Under the pieces are notes generated by a model that saw only the letters and a program-made list of their open reading frames with translations, was not told where the DNA came from and made no database searches. From Bacillota bacterium (GTDB taxonomy: Bacteria; Bacillota; Bacilli; Paenibacillales; Paenibacillaceae), in NCBI GenBank assembly GCA_023391635.1, contig JAEWAQ010000062.1:1-64000 (forward strand): a stretch of 64,000 nucleotides of DNA, in the 5' to 3' direction. The position numbers and the translations under genes are program-made. This document shows, in pieces, positions 38,601-47,296 of the stretch (the stretch's first letter is position 1; the number at the start of each line of letters is the position of its first letter).

Positions 38601-38916
38601 GTTGTTGGTCGCGATCCGTGACGGCAGATTCGAGCTGACTGATGTAGCCGGCAATGGATTCATGGACGCGCTGAGCGAGATCGATCTGCTCGCGCACCAG
38701 CTCGGGATCTTCGTAGATCACTATGTTTCTCAATCGGATTCCGTTTTCCTTCACGGCGATGTTCAGTTTATGGGTGATCGAAGCGATCTCGAAGTTGCCG
38801 TTCATCGCGCTGCCGATTCTGTCGATGCTGGTTACCTGGCTTCCCCACACCGCGAGAAGGACCAGGGAAAGCAGCAGAAGCGAACCGAGCCCTCTGAGAA
38901 ACTTCGTTCTAATCAT
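35635..38916 (-). CDS. Hybrid sensor histidine kinase with GAF domain and two receiver domains
   Basis: A 1093-residue membrane kinase. Two membrane spans (residues about 8-27, and a second near 185-205) bracket an extracellular four-helix sensor of the MCP/CHASE3 type, followed by a HAMP linker, a GAF domain (about 275-430) and a long Gln/Glu-rich coiled coil. The HisKA site is MSHELRTPL with His551. The ATPase domain has NLLANAFKFT, DTGIGI and GGTGLGLSI. Receiver 1 has Asp873 in a divergent setting (FDPGLSG) and lacks the acidic pair. Receiver 2 is complete (LLVDDD, LMDIMMPEMDG with Asp1018, LTAKAM, KPVE). This layout resembles Bacillales kinases co-transcribed with CheR. The stop is 5 bases before the CheR start. 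Confidence 0.93.
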   Translation of the reverse strand: MIRTKFLRGLGSLLLLSLVLLAVWGSQVTSIDRIGSAMNGNFEIASITHKLNIAVKENGIRLRNIVIYEDPELVREQIDLAQRVHESIAGYISQLESAVTDRDQQLIMNDLLELNDEFSAYSQSVVAYVEEGNLTEARKLIQNKGFPLQEEIDKVSSKLTFSVESDMEDTFFSEVGNIRAIIMSGSIFFLLGVIAASLYLYRNVWQVAGRLKTMSLVMRKIASGTEDLHTKIERTYGDELDDVAESFNHMTTSLEEQMIKETALSEAHRDQAWIQSHIAQITTDLNAESEPDAIAQVFLSQAVPVIGASQAAIYLQETDEASGQPYLDLLSAYAMPADGLGAARYQLGEGLVGQAALEKTSIHLSDVPGDYLRVQSSLGEAAPLQLYIFPVVYHSELIAVVELASFVRFDTNQAALLRQLVDNLGIILDNARSRLRLAKLLEETQLLMEELQAQSEELQSQQEELRSTNEELEAQTISLKQSEEKLQSQQEELEQANDELRDKAAMLEIQNTQLETANREVEQARADLEEKAAQLALSSKYKSEFLANMSHELRTPLNSLLILSKLLTDNLDGNLTDKQVAFSKTIHSSGNDLLAKINEMLDLVKIEAGKMEVHVSPILLEELAQTMERSFRHIADEKRIAFEIKLEENLPRALNSDAQKIQQILNNLLANAFKFTSQGKVTFEIGNASEADTPRIRFKVMDTGIGIAADKHDLIFQAFQQADGTTSRRFGGTGLGLSICRELSSLLGGELTVESTEGIGSSFAFIIGDYDAGSLQPAAEQARFEAAADAERMDPVPEQERQPQPASPPKPKPPGPKISHGIKRLLIVDPDVQERSSLMELIGDRNVIIAAVSSPEEAWEELKVNAYDCMVFDPGLSGSAALELPEKIMSSEHGESIALFIHTSRVLNAKEEMQLRKFARAIVIKDSLSRQRLLEELDLYLKTGSDSPGQGRVILPNDLQHDLLQGRTVLLVDDDVRNVFALSNVLELYGMNVIFAENGLEGIKLLQENPDIDLVLMDIMMPEMDGYEAMRRIRSIPQFERLPIIALTAKAMKEDRGLCIEAGASDYIVKPVEAEQLISIIRVWLYPDPANRR

Positions 38917-38949
38917 GTATTGCCGCTCCTTTCGACGCCGATGGATTCG

Positions 38950-41451
38950 TCATTCTTGCAGACGGAATTCCTTGCTCGCTTCCAGGCCGTATTGGTAGAT
39001 CATCGCCAAGGCTTGCAGCCTGTCGGGGACGTTCAGCTTTTGGAAAATGTGCGTAATATGATTTTTCACGGTATGCTCGCTGATGTACAGCTTCTCCGAG
39101 ATACCTCGGTTATTCATTCCATCGGCCATTAATTGAAATACCTCGAATTCACGGGTGGAGATCCCATACAATTGCTTGGCCTTGAGCAGCGCCGCATCGA
39201 GGAAGTCGGGGCTGGCACTCGCCACCGACAAAGTCACTTCCCGGTAGCTCTCGACTTGATATTGGCGTTCCGGCTGTGGCTTACGCCCGCTTTCGGGCCG
39301 AAGGAGCTCCCGAATCGACGGTTCGGGCAACGGCGGATAGAACCAATTTCCTTGCGCCGCGCGGCAGTCGAACCGCTTCAACAATTGCCAGAGTTCCTCC
39401 GTATCCACCCTTTCCGCAACGACGTTAAGATTCTGACGCTTCGCCAGAGCGATCATCGCGGCCAAGTAGGCGAGGCTTTCCTCCGACCGGCTGTCGATCG
39501 ATTGAACGAACGATTTGTCGATCTTGATCGTGTCGATGGGGAATTTACATAGATAGGGAAGAGAAGCGTAACCCGCTCCGAAATCGTCGACGCTGATGGT
39601 GAAGCCGGTCTTTCTGAGTCCGGTCAGCAACTGAGCTACCCTGGCCTCGTCTGACATCAGCGCGATCTCCTGCAACTCGATTTCCAGATCCTGCGGGAGG
39701 CAACCGGTCTCGGCCAGAATCGATGCGAAGCGCTCGTTCAGATCCTTCTGCATGAGCTGAAGCGGCGAGAGGTTGACCGCTATGCGAATCGGCTTGCACC
39801 CGGCTTCCCTCCAGCGCTTGCTCTGTTCGCAGGCGGTTCGGAGCACCCAATCGCCGATCTCGATGATCTGGCCCGTTTCTTCCGCAAGCGGGAGGAACTC
39901 CTCCGGCAGCAGGATGCCCCATGACGGGTGGCTCCACCTCGGCAATGCCTCCGCGGCGATCACGGCGCCGGACTCGGCCTCGATGATCGGCTGATAATAG
40001 AGAACCATCTCTCCGCGCTTGGTCGCCATTCTCAAGTCGTTCTGGAGGACGTAGTTCCGGTAGGAGCGGATATTCATGCCGGAATGGAAAATATTGAATT
40101 GATTCTTGCCTTGTTCCTTGGCATGGTAGAGCGCGGCATCGGCTTGCTTCATCAGCAAGACGCGGTCCTCTCCGTCATAGGGGAAAATGCTGATTCCGAT
40201 GCTTGCCGTCAGGTGCAGCTCGTATTGGTCGACATGAAACGGTCTCCTCAGTTCCTCCAGGATCCGCTCCGCCATGTCGATAGCGCTTTCACGTCCTGTT
40301 GCAGGCAGCAGAATGTTAAATTCGTCTCCGCCTACCCTGGCGAGAAAACCCTCTTCGCGCAGCGCGCCTTCCAATCGCCGGGCGACGTCCTGAAGCAGGC
40401 TGTCGCCGATCTGATGGCCCAGCGAATCGTTCACGTACTTGAAGCGGTCCAAGTCCAGGTACAGCATGGCGAGCTGCCGATGATTCCGCTTGGATTCCGC
40501 GATCTCATCGTCGGCCTTGTCGTAGAAAAGCCTCCGGTTCGGCAATCCGGTCAGCCCGTCGTGGTAAGCCATATGAAGGATGATCTCTTCGTCTTTCTTC
40601 TTCTGGGTAATATCGCGGATCGTACAGGCGATGAAGCATTTGTCTTTGACGTACCGCATGCCCATCTGGATTTCGGCGGGGAATTCCGTTCCGTCTCGGC
40701 GAATGGCGGTGATCTCGTCCAAGCGGCTGGCGTTCGAACTATCGTCCATCAAGTGGGTCGCTTCCAGCTTGTTCTGAACGTAAAGCTTATCCTTGTCGCC
40801 GGCCAACAGGGAGAGCACGTTGCTGCCGATCATCTCGTCATCGTCATATTGGAACATGCGCGAGAAGGCAGGGTTGACCTTCAAGATGATGCCGTCTAGG
40901 CCGATTACGATCATCGAATCGATCGAGGTCTCGTTAATGACGTTTGCGAGCGCTTCTGATTCTCTCATTTTTAGCGTGATTTCGGACAATTCAGCGTTGG
41001 CTCTCTCCAAGATGGCCTTCTGTTCGGACAAGCGATTGGCCTGTTGAATGATTTTCCGGCCAAGCCGATACATCTCGACGAAGTTTTCGACTTTGGCCTT
41101 CAAAATGTAGGGGTCGAACGGCTTCAGAATGTAATCGATCGCCCCGACGGAATAGCCGGTGAAAATATGGGACGATTCCATGTTGTTGGCGGATATGAAG
41201 ATGATCGGGATATTCTTCGTTTTCTCTCGGGCTTTGATGATCTTGGCCGTTTCGAACCCGTCGATGCCTGGCATTTGCACATCCATCAGAATGACGGCAA
41301 ACTCGTATTTCATAATCAGAAGCAGTGCTTCCTCGCCCGATGCGGCCGTGATGAGATGATAGTCGTCCCTTTCGATAATGGCGGTGAGCGCCAACAGGTT
41401 CTCGGGCCGATCGTCGACTAGCAGCAGGTTGACTCTCGTCTCCTCGGACAT
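38950..41451 (-). CDS. REC-PAS-GGDEF-EAL-LuxR five-domain c-di-GMP regulator
   Basis: An 833-residue cytosolic response regulator. A receiver domain (1-125) has the phosphoacceptor Asp57 in LMDVQMPG. A short coiled coil and a PAS domain (about 175-295) follow. The GGDEF domain has an intact GGDEF at 374-378 with no RxxD inhibitory site. The EAL domain starts with AAEALPRW (Glu501) and keeps DDFG and KIDKSF, but the usual VVAEGVE is VVAERVD. The C-terminus is a LuxR/GerE helix-turn-helix (ISTREFEVFQLMADGMNNRGISEKLYISEHTVKNHITHIFQKL). It is the first gene of the minus-strand unit, so the hybrid kinase next to it is the likely phosphodonor. It could bind DNA and make or break c-di-GMP. Confidence 0.92.
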   Translation of the reverse strand: MSEETRVNLLLVDDRPENLLALTAIIERDDYHLITAASGEEALLLIMKYEFAVILMDVQMPGIDGFETAKIIKAREKTKNIPIIFISANNMESSHIFTGYSVGAIDYILKPFDPYILKAKVENFVEMYRLGRKIIQQANRLSEQKAILERANAELSEITLKMRESEALANVINETSIDSMIVIGLDGIILKVNPAFSRMFQYDDDEMIGSNVLSLLAGDKDKLYVQNKLEATHLMDDSSNASRLDEITAIRRDGTEFPAEIQMGMRYVKDKCFIACTIRDITQKKKDEEIILHMAYHDGLTGLPNRRLFYDKADDEIAESKRNHRQLAMLYLDLDRFKYVNDSLGHQIGDSLLQDVARRLEGALREEGFLARVGGDEFNILLPATGRESAIDMAERILEELRRPFHVDQYELHLTASIGISIFPYDGEDRVLLMKQADAALYHAKEQGKNQFNIFHSGMNIRSYRNYVLQNDLRMATKRGEMVLYYQPIIEAESGAVIAAEALPRWSHPSWGILLPEEFLPLAEETGQIIEIGDWVLRTACEQSKRWREAGCKPIRIAVNLSPLQLMQKDLNERFASILAETGCLPQDLEIELQEIALMSDEARVAQLLTGLRKTGFTISVDDFGAGYASLPYLCKFPIDTIKIDKSFVQSIDSRSEESLAYLAAMIALAKRQNLNVVAERVDTEELWQLLKRFDCRAAQGNWFYPPLPEPSIRELLRPESGRKPQPERQYQVESYREVTLSVASASPDFLDAALLKAKQLYGISTREFEVFQLMADGMNNRGISEKLYISEHTVKNHITHIFQKLNVPDRLQALAMIYQYGLEASKEFRLQE

Positions 41452-41691
41452 ATTACTTCACTCCCTGCTTGAAATCGTTCGGAATTTAGACACAATTCAC
41501 TCATTGTCCAAAGCATATCATAGCCCTGCTGCTTTTGTCCCAACAAGAAATGACCGAATAGGAGTCCGTTCCCAATCGCGGACTATCTGCCAGTTTAGGA
41601 ACGTACGGTGATACTATTATTCCGCAATTCATAGGATGATAGGGAAGTCAGATAGTTGAACAAATCCTGACGGATTGAGGGTGTGAACGCG
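41452..41691. promoter_or_regulatory. Divergent promoter region between the two signalling units
   Basis: A 240-base gap between the REC-PAS-GGDEF-EAL-LuxR gene (minus) and the FapA-family gene (plus). It is A/T-rich in parts, as expected for two promoters back to back, but I cannot fix individual -35/-10 pairs. No c-di-GMP riboswitch-like structure was recognised. Confidence 0.4.
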
Positions 41692-43338
41692 ATGCATGGC
41701 AACGGATTAACGGAAATGGAACTGTCCGCCATGATCAAACAACTGAATATGGACGACCTGGCACTTGAAACGGACACCGATTCCCCGGCGATGGAGGATG
41801 CTGCCGAGTTGGAGATGGAGAATTCATCGCCTCTCTATGAACTCCAAGTTTCGGATGATCAGCTGTCCGCCCACTTCCTGTTGAATAGAACGAATAGCGA
41901 GCCGGTGCATCTGCACGACGTGATGGCGCGGCTGCAGCAGGAGGGCATTCGCGCGAATCTGAATCCGGCTGCCATCATGCAGGAGTTGAACGCGCCGACC
42001 TTCGAGCCCATTCTGGTTGCTCATGGGAAATCTTCCGTCCCCGGGCACGATGCGCGACTGGAGATCTATTTCCCGGAACAAGTGGAAAGTAAATTTTTCG
42101 AGGTCAACGGAAGCATCGACTTCCGAAACCATTTGCAGATTCCTATGGTCCATAAAGGCGAGATCATCGCGAGAAAAATCCCGATGATGAACGGGGCGCC
42201 CGGGCAGAACGTGTACGGAGAGGTCCTGCTTCCCAAGCTTCCAAGGGATATCGCCCTGGTGGCCAAATCGAATGTGCAAATCGGCGCGGACGGCGCAATC
42301 ACCGCATTGATAGACGGGCGTCCCCGGATTACCGGCAAGAGCGTGAAAATCCTCGAAATCACGACGACTCACGTCGTTGCGGGAAATGTGGACCTCACGA
42401 CGGGCAACATCGTATTTTCCGGAGATGTCATCGTCTATGGAGACGTTACGGATAACATGATCGTGGAATCGCTCGGGAACGTGTACGTCTATGGCAACGT
42501 GTATAACGCGACGGTGACCGCAACGGGAAGTATTCATGTTCGGGGCAACGTCGTGGGAAGCAAGCTGTACTCCGGGTACTACGGGGTATTGTTTAACCGG
42601 CTGTATCAAACGACCCAATGGCTCAGCAAGCAAGTCGAGCAGCTCAATGCCGCCTCGGAGTTGCTGGCTCACGCACTTGTGCAGCGCAACCAACCGGTCA
42701 ACTGGGGGCAGCTGGTGTTTCTTCTCATTGAAAATAAATTCAAGGAAATCCCGCATAAAGTAAGAGAACTATTGTCGGTGCTCGTGAGCATTCAACAATT
42801 GAATATAGAAGATTTCCATCAATTGAGAGAGCAGTCCTATGTCTTCTCCCAGACCCATCTTATGCTGAAGACGGCGACGCTGCCTTTCATGCGCGGGTAT
42901 CTGATCTTGCTGCGAAGCGTTTATCAGGAAGTCGAGCAAATGCAGGAAGACCGGGTCGTGACGATGATCAGTCAATGTCATAACAGCGAGTTGAAGTCCA
43001 ATGGCGATATTATCATCATGCGGGATGGAGTTATCTTGAGCGACTTGTATTCGTCAGGCAGCATTGTGTTCCGGCACAGAAGATCGGTATGCCGGGGGTC
43101 GCGGCTGGAATCCGGGCACAGCATCTTGGCGAGAACAGCCGGCGGACAGACCGGCACCGTCGCCCTGCTGATTGCGAAGCTGCAAGTCTCGGTCGAGAGA
43201 ATGCATTCCGGCAGATTGTGCGTGGGGAAATATAGCATGGAGATCGACGAAGCCGTTGACAACATCACGCTGACGAGGCATGGATTCAAACGCAATTCCG
43301 CCAGCAGTCTTCGAAAGGCAGGTGTGGTGAAGGCATGA
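41692..43338 (+). CDS. FapA/DUF342 family protein
   Basis: A 548-residue soluble protein from ATG 41692 (GAGGGTG 8 bases before). An acidic N-terminal tail leads into the DUF342 core: RLEIYFPE..., IDFRNHLQIPMVHKGEIIARKIPMMNGAPGQNVYGE and a beta-helix stretch of G.V..GDV.VYGDVTDNMIVES.GNVYVYGNVYNATV. A helical segment follows, then a second beta part with SGSIVFRHRRSVCRGSRLESG. FapA-family proteins are linked to cell-surface polymers and to regulation of flagella or signalling, but their molecular role is poorly known. The stop overlaps the start of the phosphodiesterase gene (ATGA), so the two are translationally coupled. Confidence 0.85.
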   Translation: MHGNGLTEMELSAMIKQLNMDDLALETDTDSPAMEDAAELEMENSSPLYELQVSDDQLSAHFLLNRTNSEPVHLHDVMARLQQEGIRANLNPAAIMQELNAPTFEPILVAHGKSSVPGHDARLEIYFPEQVESKFFEVNGSIDFRNHLQIPMVHKGEIIARKIPMMNGAPGQNVYGEVLLPKLPRDIALVAKSNVQIGADGAITALIDGRPRITGKSVKILEITTTHVVAGNVDLTTGNIVFSGDVIVYGDVTDNMIVESLGNVYVYGNVYNATVTATGSIHVRGNVVGSKLYSGYYGVLFNRLYQTTQWLSKQVEQLNAASELLAHALVQRNQPVNWGQLVFLLIENKFKEIPHKVRELLSVLVSIQQLNIEDFHQLREQSYVFSQTHLMLKTATLPFMRGYLILLRSVYQEVEQMQEDRVVTMISQCHNSELKSNGDIIIMRDGVILSDLYSSGSIVFRHRRSVCRGSRLESGHSILARTAGGQTGTVALLIAKLQVSVERMHSGRLCVGKYSMEIDEAVDNITLTRHGFKRNSASSLRKAGVVKA

Positions 43339-44651
43339 AGTTGAAGCCGTTTCATAGCGAACAGCTCGCCTATTACGATCCGTTGACCCAGCTGCCCAAC
43401 GCCCATTTCTTTGACGATGTTTTTCAAGAACTGCTGGATCATCGGATTCCGTTTACGCTGGTGGTTCTTCAAGTCAGTCGGTTCGACGAAATTCAGGATG
43501 CGTTCGGAAGAGCGCTAAGCAAGGCCTTCCTGAAGCTGTTGGCCGATAGATTGCGACATGTCCAGGGCGATCATGAACAAATCTTCATGGTGGATCGGCA
43601 AACGTTCAAGCTTCTGTATCAATCCAAGTCCAGGAAGGAAGCAGAAAGATCGCTGCATGTCCTTGAACAATGCATGAAGATGCCTTTCGCCATCGGAGAC
43701 CATGAGATCTCGCCGGAGTTTCATATGGGAATGGCCCATTATCCGGGAGACGGTCTGGACGGAGACACCTTGCTTCATCATGCGTTTCGTGCGCTCATGC
43801 ACGCCCGAGACGTTGGGGTTGCTTATTTGTTGGAGAATCCCCAAAGCAAGAGCAATCTGAAGCGCAAGCTGTTCTTGGAGAATGAGCTGAAAAAGTCGCT
43901 TGCCCGCAACCAGCTGTCTTTGCACTTCCAACCGAAGGTAAGAGCTGAGACGAATGAAGTGATCGGGATGGAAGCCTTAATGCGTTGGCATCACCCCGTT
44001 CTGGGCATGATTTCTCCCGGTGAGTTCATTCCCATCGCCGAGGAGAACGGGTTCATCATCCCGATGGGGGAGTGGCTGGCCCATGAAGCTTGCCGATTCT
44101 CGAAGAAGCTGCAGAACGAGTTTGCCATCCACATTCCGGTTGCCATCAATATGTCGGTCAAGCAATTCTGGCAAAGCGGCATGATCGATACGATCAAGCA
44201 AGCATTGGATTCCGCAGAGATGTCGCCGGAGCATCTCATTCTGGAAATTACGGAAAGCATGACCATGAATCCCGAGTCCGCGCGTCAGATTCTCCTGCGC
44301 TTGAAAGAACTGGGAGTCAAGCTGAGCATAGACGATTTCGGAACCGGCTTTAGCTCGCTGGCGCATCTGAAGAGGTATCCGATCGATGAACTCAAGATCG
44401 ACAAGTCGTTTATCGACGACATCCTCAAAGGCGAGCTTGGATATAAAATCGTAGAGACCATCATCACGCTGGCGCACTATTTGCAAATTGAAGTCGTTGC
44501 GGAAGGTGTGGAGTCTCTGGATCAGCTGAAATGTTTAAGGAGCCTCGAGTGCGACGCCATTCAAGGCTACTACACCGCGCCCCCGCTTAATGCGGATGAT
44601 TTGGTTGCTTACTTGTTGAATCTTCGCGGGAAGTTGGCGATAAATTATTGA
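43335..44651 (+). CDS. EAL-domain c-di-GMP phosphodiesterase with a degenerate GGDEF domain
   Basis: A 438-residue cytosolic protein. The first 165 residues have the GGDEF fold (YYDPLTQLPNAHFF) but the active-site motif is MVDRQTF (85-91) instead of GGDEF, so cyclase activity is not expected; such domains often bind GTP as an activator. The EAL domain is complete: GMEALMRWHHP (Glu213), INMSVKQF, LEITES, SIDDFGTGFSSL, ELKIDKSF and VVAEGVE, so it should hydrolyse c-di-GMP to pGpG. The gene overlaps the FapA-family gene by 4 bases, suggesting a functional pair. Confidence 0.92.
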   Translation: MKLKPFHSEQLAYYDPLTQLPNAHFFDDVFQELLDHRIPFTLVVLQVSRFDEIQDAFGRALSKAFLKLLADRLRHVQGDHEQIFMVDRQTFKLLYQSKSRKEAERSLHVLEQCMKMPFAIGDHEISPEFHMGMAHYPGDGLDGDTLLHHAFRALMHARDVGVAYLLENPQSKSNLKRKLFLENELKKSLARNQLSLHFQPKVRAETNEVIGMEALMRWHHPVLGMISPGEFIPIAEENGFIIPMGEWLAHEACRFSKKLQNEFAIHIPVAINMSVKQFWQSGMIDTIKQALDSAEMSPEHLILEITESMTMNPESARQILLRLKELGVKLSIDDFGTGFSSLAHLKRYPIDELKIDKSFIDDILKGELGYKIVETIITLAHYLQIEVVAEGVESLDQLKCLRSLECDAIQGYYTAPPLNADDLVAYLLNLRGKLAINY

Positions 44652-44721
44652 ACAAAAATGTTGGAATTGCTGCCTCATCCGCTGAATCGACTATCCCAGT
44701 TAGCCTGACGAATGCAAGAAA

Positions 44722-44800
44722 TGAATATCCTAGTGAAGACATTCATGTCAATAATCTGAGGCACCCGATCGGGTGTCTTTCTTTTGTACGACGGGCAGTT
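44722..44800 (+). repeat. Short repeat carrying a terminator, copy 2
   Basis: This is the second copy of the element at 33947-34020 (TCCTAGTGAAGACATTCATG, then GAGGCACCCGATCGGGTGTC). The stem GCACCCGATCGGGTGT at 44761-44776 followed by CTTTCTTTTG ends the FapA-EAL unit. Confidence 0.75.
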
Positions 44801-44904
44801 GTAACTTTAACGAGTGAATCGCTGGAATTACATAATTACACATACTTTTTTTAATGCGTTTCTATTAAAATGATGTGAATACGTTTTAAATTCGGGAGGC
44901 AGCT

Positions 44905-47169
44905 ATGAGGAACTGGAAACGAATAAATCGATATATACGGATATCGCTGATCTTGCTCATTTTCGTTTCCGTTCTGACCAGCGCCATCTCGCTGTTACTG
45001 TCTAAGTATTTTTCAGAATACGCTTTTTCGGAAGTCAATCATTACACGAAAAGCAATATGATCCAAACCATTAAAAACAGTGAATTCGTGCTGAATCGAC
45101 TATGGGAGAATTCCTTTAGAATCTACACGGACATCAGGGTTCAGAAATATTTGGAGCAAAAAGAAATAACTCCGAGCGATATATTGGAAGTCAGGCCGGT
45201 CATGACCAATTATTTAATAAACGAGCCGTTCATCTACTCGATCAATTTGGTCAATCCAAGCGCAAGAACAATTTATAATTCCAGACACGGTCCATTCACT
45301 TACGACAACTTTTTTGATACAGGCATTTTGGATCGAATAAGCAATCAAGACGGAATGGATTTGAATTATTTCAAGCACGAGGTAAACGGACAACCTTATC
45401 TTGCTCTGATCATTCATCATGGCGATTGGAAAGGCTATCTCATCATGTTGTTGGATGTCTGGAAGCTGGAAACCTACTTGCTTGGCAACAACCCCAACAC
45501 CGAGAAGGGGATAAAAGTCGCCGTATTGGATTCGAGAGGTGAACTGATGCTCGGGGAAGTGGCTTCACCGGATCTATACCATACAATGACCGAGCACAGG
45601 CAGAATGCCCGAACGGGATATTATGAAGCGAGCATACAGAACGAACCATGGGCGATCAATTATGGCGCCATGAGCACGAATAATTGGACCATGTATCACT
45701 TTACGAAGATCAGTTCTTGGCAGGAAAAAGTGAACGATTTTTATCGGATTATCGCCTATTACTCAGTAGGCTTCATCGCGGTTTTATTTCTCATCATTCT
45801 GTGGCAATCGCGTAAAAATTATCGGCCCATCGTGAACTTAGCCAATCAAATGAAAAGCAAGTTTATGGTTCAAATGAAAAATGAAGAGGAAGAAGAGATA
45901 AAAGAGGAGTATGAAATCATCCAAAAAGGCTTTAATTTCCTCCTTCATTCCGTAGATAAAATGAGTTATTCGCTAAAAGAACATAAACAAGTCGTAAAAA
46001 ATGAGTATTTGAGACAATGGATCTTTCAAGGCCGTTATAATGAGCCGATGTTAAAATTTTTTAAGGAAAACACCTCCCTGTTCGATTATTCGAAAATTCG
46101 TATCGCAATCGTTCGAATCTCCTTCTATAAAGCATTTACGGAAAAATATCATCTGTCTTCACGGAAAACGATGAAGTTTGCCATTGGCAATATTTCCGAG
46201 GAGATTATCGGGAAGCAAGGCTGGGCGGTAGAGTCCATCGATTTCGGAAGCGATCATCTTGTTTTGATCATTGGTACGGAAAACCTAACGGACAATCGTC
46301 TGTTTGATTTTATTCAGGATATTGACACCCAGTCGCAGAACTATTTAAAAACGCCTTTGACCTTGGCGGTCAGCGACCCTAAAAATCACGAGGAAGATCT
46401 CAGAGCGGTATACGACAAGCTGCATGAATTGTCGATGATCCGATTTATTACCGGGGAAAATCGAGTGTATTGGGAACCAGATATCGAACAGTACAAAGCG
46501 TATATCGATCCGTCTCCGGATGAAGATCTCTCCCATGTGCTGGTTCAGACCGTGAGATGGGGAACCAAAGAGAAGATCGGACCGGCGTTGGATCAAGCGA
46601 TGAAACATATGCAGAAGCTATCCTATAGCGAGTGCAGATTTCAATTAACATGGATTGTTTATTCTGTCGTCAAAGCGTTTAATCAGACAACTTCGCTGCA
46701 AAGTTTTGACGGGATTCAGAAACAATTGGACTCCTTCCATTCGCTTCAGGAAGCGCGTGAATGGTTGGAATATGAATTGAAAGAAATCATGAATCATATC
46801 AGTCAGAGGAAAAGCTCAGGTCGGAAAGAGGAGTTAGTGAATGAGATAATGGAATACGTACAGGCGAATCTTCACGATCCGATTCTCTCCGTAGACCGAG
46901 TTGCCGATCATATCTCGCTCTCTACGAACTATACTCGGCAAATATTCAAGGAGGCTTTCGGACAAACTTTAACGGATTATATCCTCGTTCAGCGCATTGA
47001 GAATACCAAGAAATTACTTTCCGTGACCGATTGGAACATATGGGAGGTCGCGGAACGTTCAGGTTTCCAAACGAAAAGTCACTTCTTTACCGTGTTCAAG
47101 AAAGTAACGGGAATGACTCCGGCCCAATATAGAGAGGATAATCAGACGGCAGCGGACGAAAATTCCTAG
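44905..47169 (+). CDS. YesN-like membrane AraC-family regulator
   Basis: A one-component sensor-regulator of 754 residues. One membrane span near residues 12-33, an extracellular dCache-like sensor (about 35-285), and a second span near 290-310 (IIAYYSVGFIAVLFLIILW) lead into a cytosolic helical region and a C-terminal AraC double helix-turn-helix (EIMEYVQANLHDPILSVDRVADHISLSTNYTRQIFKEAFGQTLTDYILVQRIENTKKLL...IWEVAERSGFQTKSHFFTVFKKVTGMTPAQYR). Such proteins sense extracellular sugars and switch on adjacent ABC importers. The ATG follows GGGAGG. A strong terminator separates it from the importer operon, whose promoter carries four direct repeats that are its likely target. Confidence 0.92.
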   Translation: MRNWKRINRYIRISLILLIFVSVLTSAISLLLSKYFSEYAFSEVNHYTKSNMIQTIKNSEFVLNRLWENSFRIYTDIRVQKYLEQKEITPSDILEVRPVMTNYLINEPFIYSINLVNPSARTIYNSRHGPFTYDNFFDTGILDRISNQDGMDLNYFKHEVNGQPYLALIIHHGDWKGYLIMLLDVWKLETYLLGNNPNTEKGIKVAVLDSRGELMLGEVASPDLYHTMTEHRQNARTGYYEASIQNEPWAINYGAMSTNNWTMYHFTKISSWQEKVNDFYRIIAYYSVGFIAVLFLIILWQSRKNYRPIVNLANQMKSKFMVQMKNEEEEEIKEEYEIIQKGFNFLLHSVDKMSYSLKEHKQVVKNEYLRQWIFQGRYNEPMLKFFKENTSLFDYSKIRIAIVRISFYKAFTEKYHLSSRKTMKFAIGNISEEIIGKQGWAVESIDFGSDHLVLIIGTENLTDNRLFDFIQDIDTQSQNYLKTPLTLAVSDPKNHEEDLRAVYDKLHELSMIRFITGENRVYWEPDIEQYKAYIDPSPDEDLSHVLVQTVRWGTKEKIGPALDQAMKHMQKLSYSECRFQLTWIVYSVVKAFNQTTSLQSFDGIQKQLDSFHSLQEAREWLEYELKEIMNHISQRKSSGRKEELVNEIMEYVQANLHDPILSVDRVADHISLSTNYTRQIFKEAFGQTLTDYILVQRIENTKKLLSVTDWNIWEVAERSGFQTKSHFFTVFKKVTGMTPAQYREDNQTAADENS

Positions 47170-47185
47170 AACTTGGAGCAGCTTT

Positions 47186-47210
47186 AAAGCCCACACCGTG
47201 TGGGCTTTTT
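47186..47210 (+). terminator. Terminator after the YesN-like gene
   Basis: AAAGCCCACAC and GTGTGGGCTTT pair around a single C and are followed by further T residues, 17 bases after the stop. Confidence 0.9.
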
Positions 47211-47225
47211 CATTCATGCGGGCCG

Positions 47226-47296
47226 TTAAAACGAGAACCTTAAAACAAGAACTCCCGAATCGTCAAAATGAGAATCCAATCGTTAAACACAGAACT
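47226..47296 (+). promoter_or_regulatory. Four direct repeats, candidate AraC-regulator sites
   Basis: TTAAAACGAGAACC (47226), TTAAAACAAGAACT (47240), TCAAAATGAGAATC (47263) and TTAAACACAGAACT (47283) form a same-orientation array with consensus TTAAAACNAGAACT. Start-to-start distances are 14, 23 and 20 bases. The last copy touches the -35 box of the importer promoter, the usual place for an AraC-type activator. Confidence 0.7.

Noticed and set aside
41452..41691. A c-di-GMP riboswitch before the FapA-EAL unit
   Set aside because: No GEMM-like conserved core or tetraloop-receptor pattern is visible in the gap.
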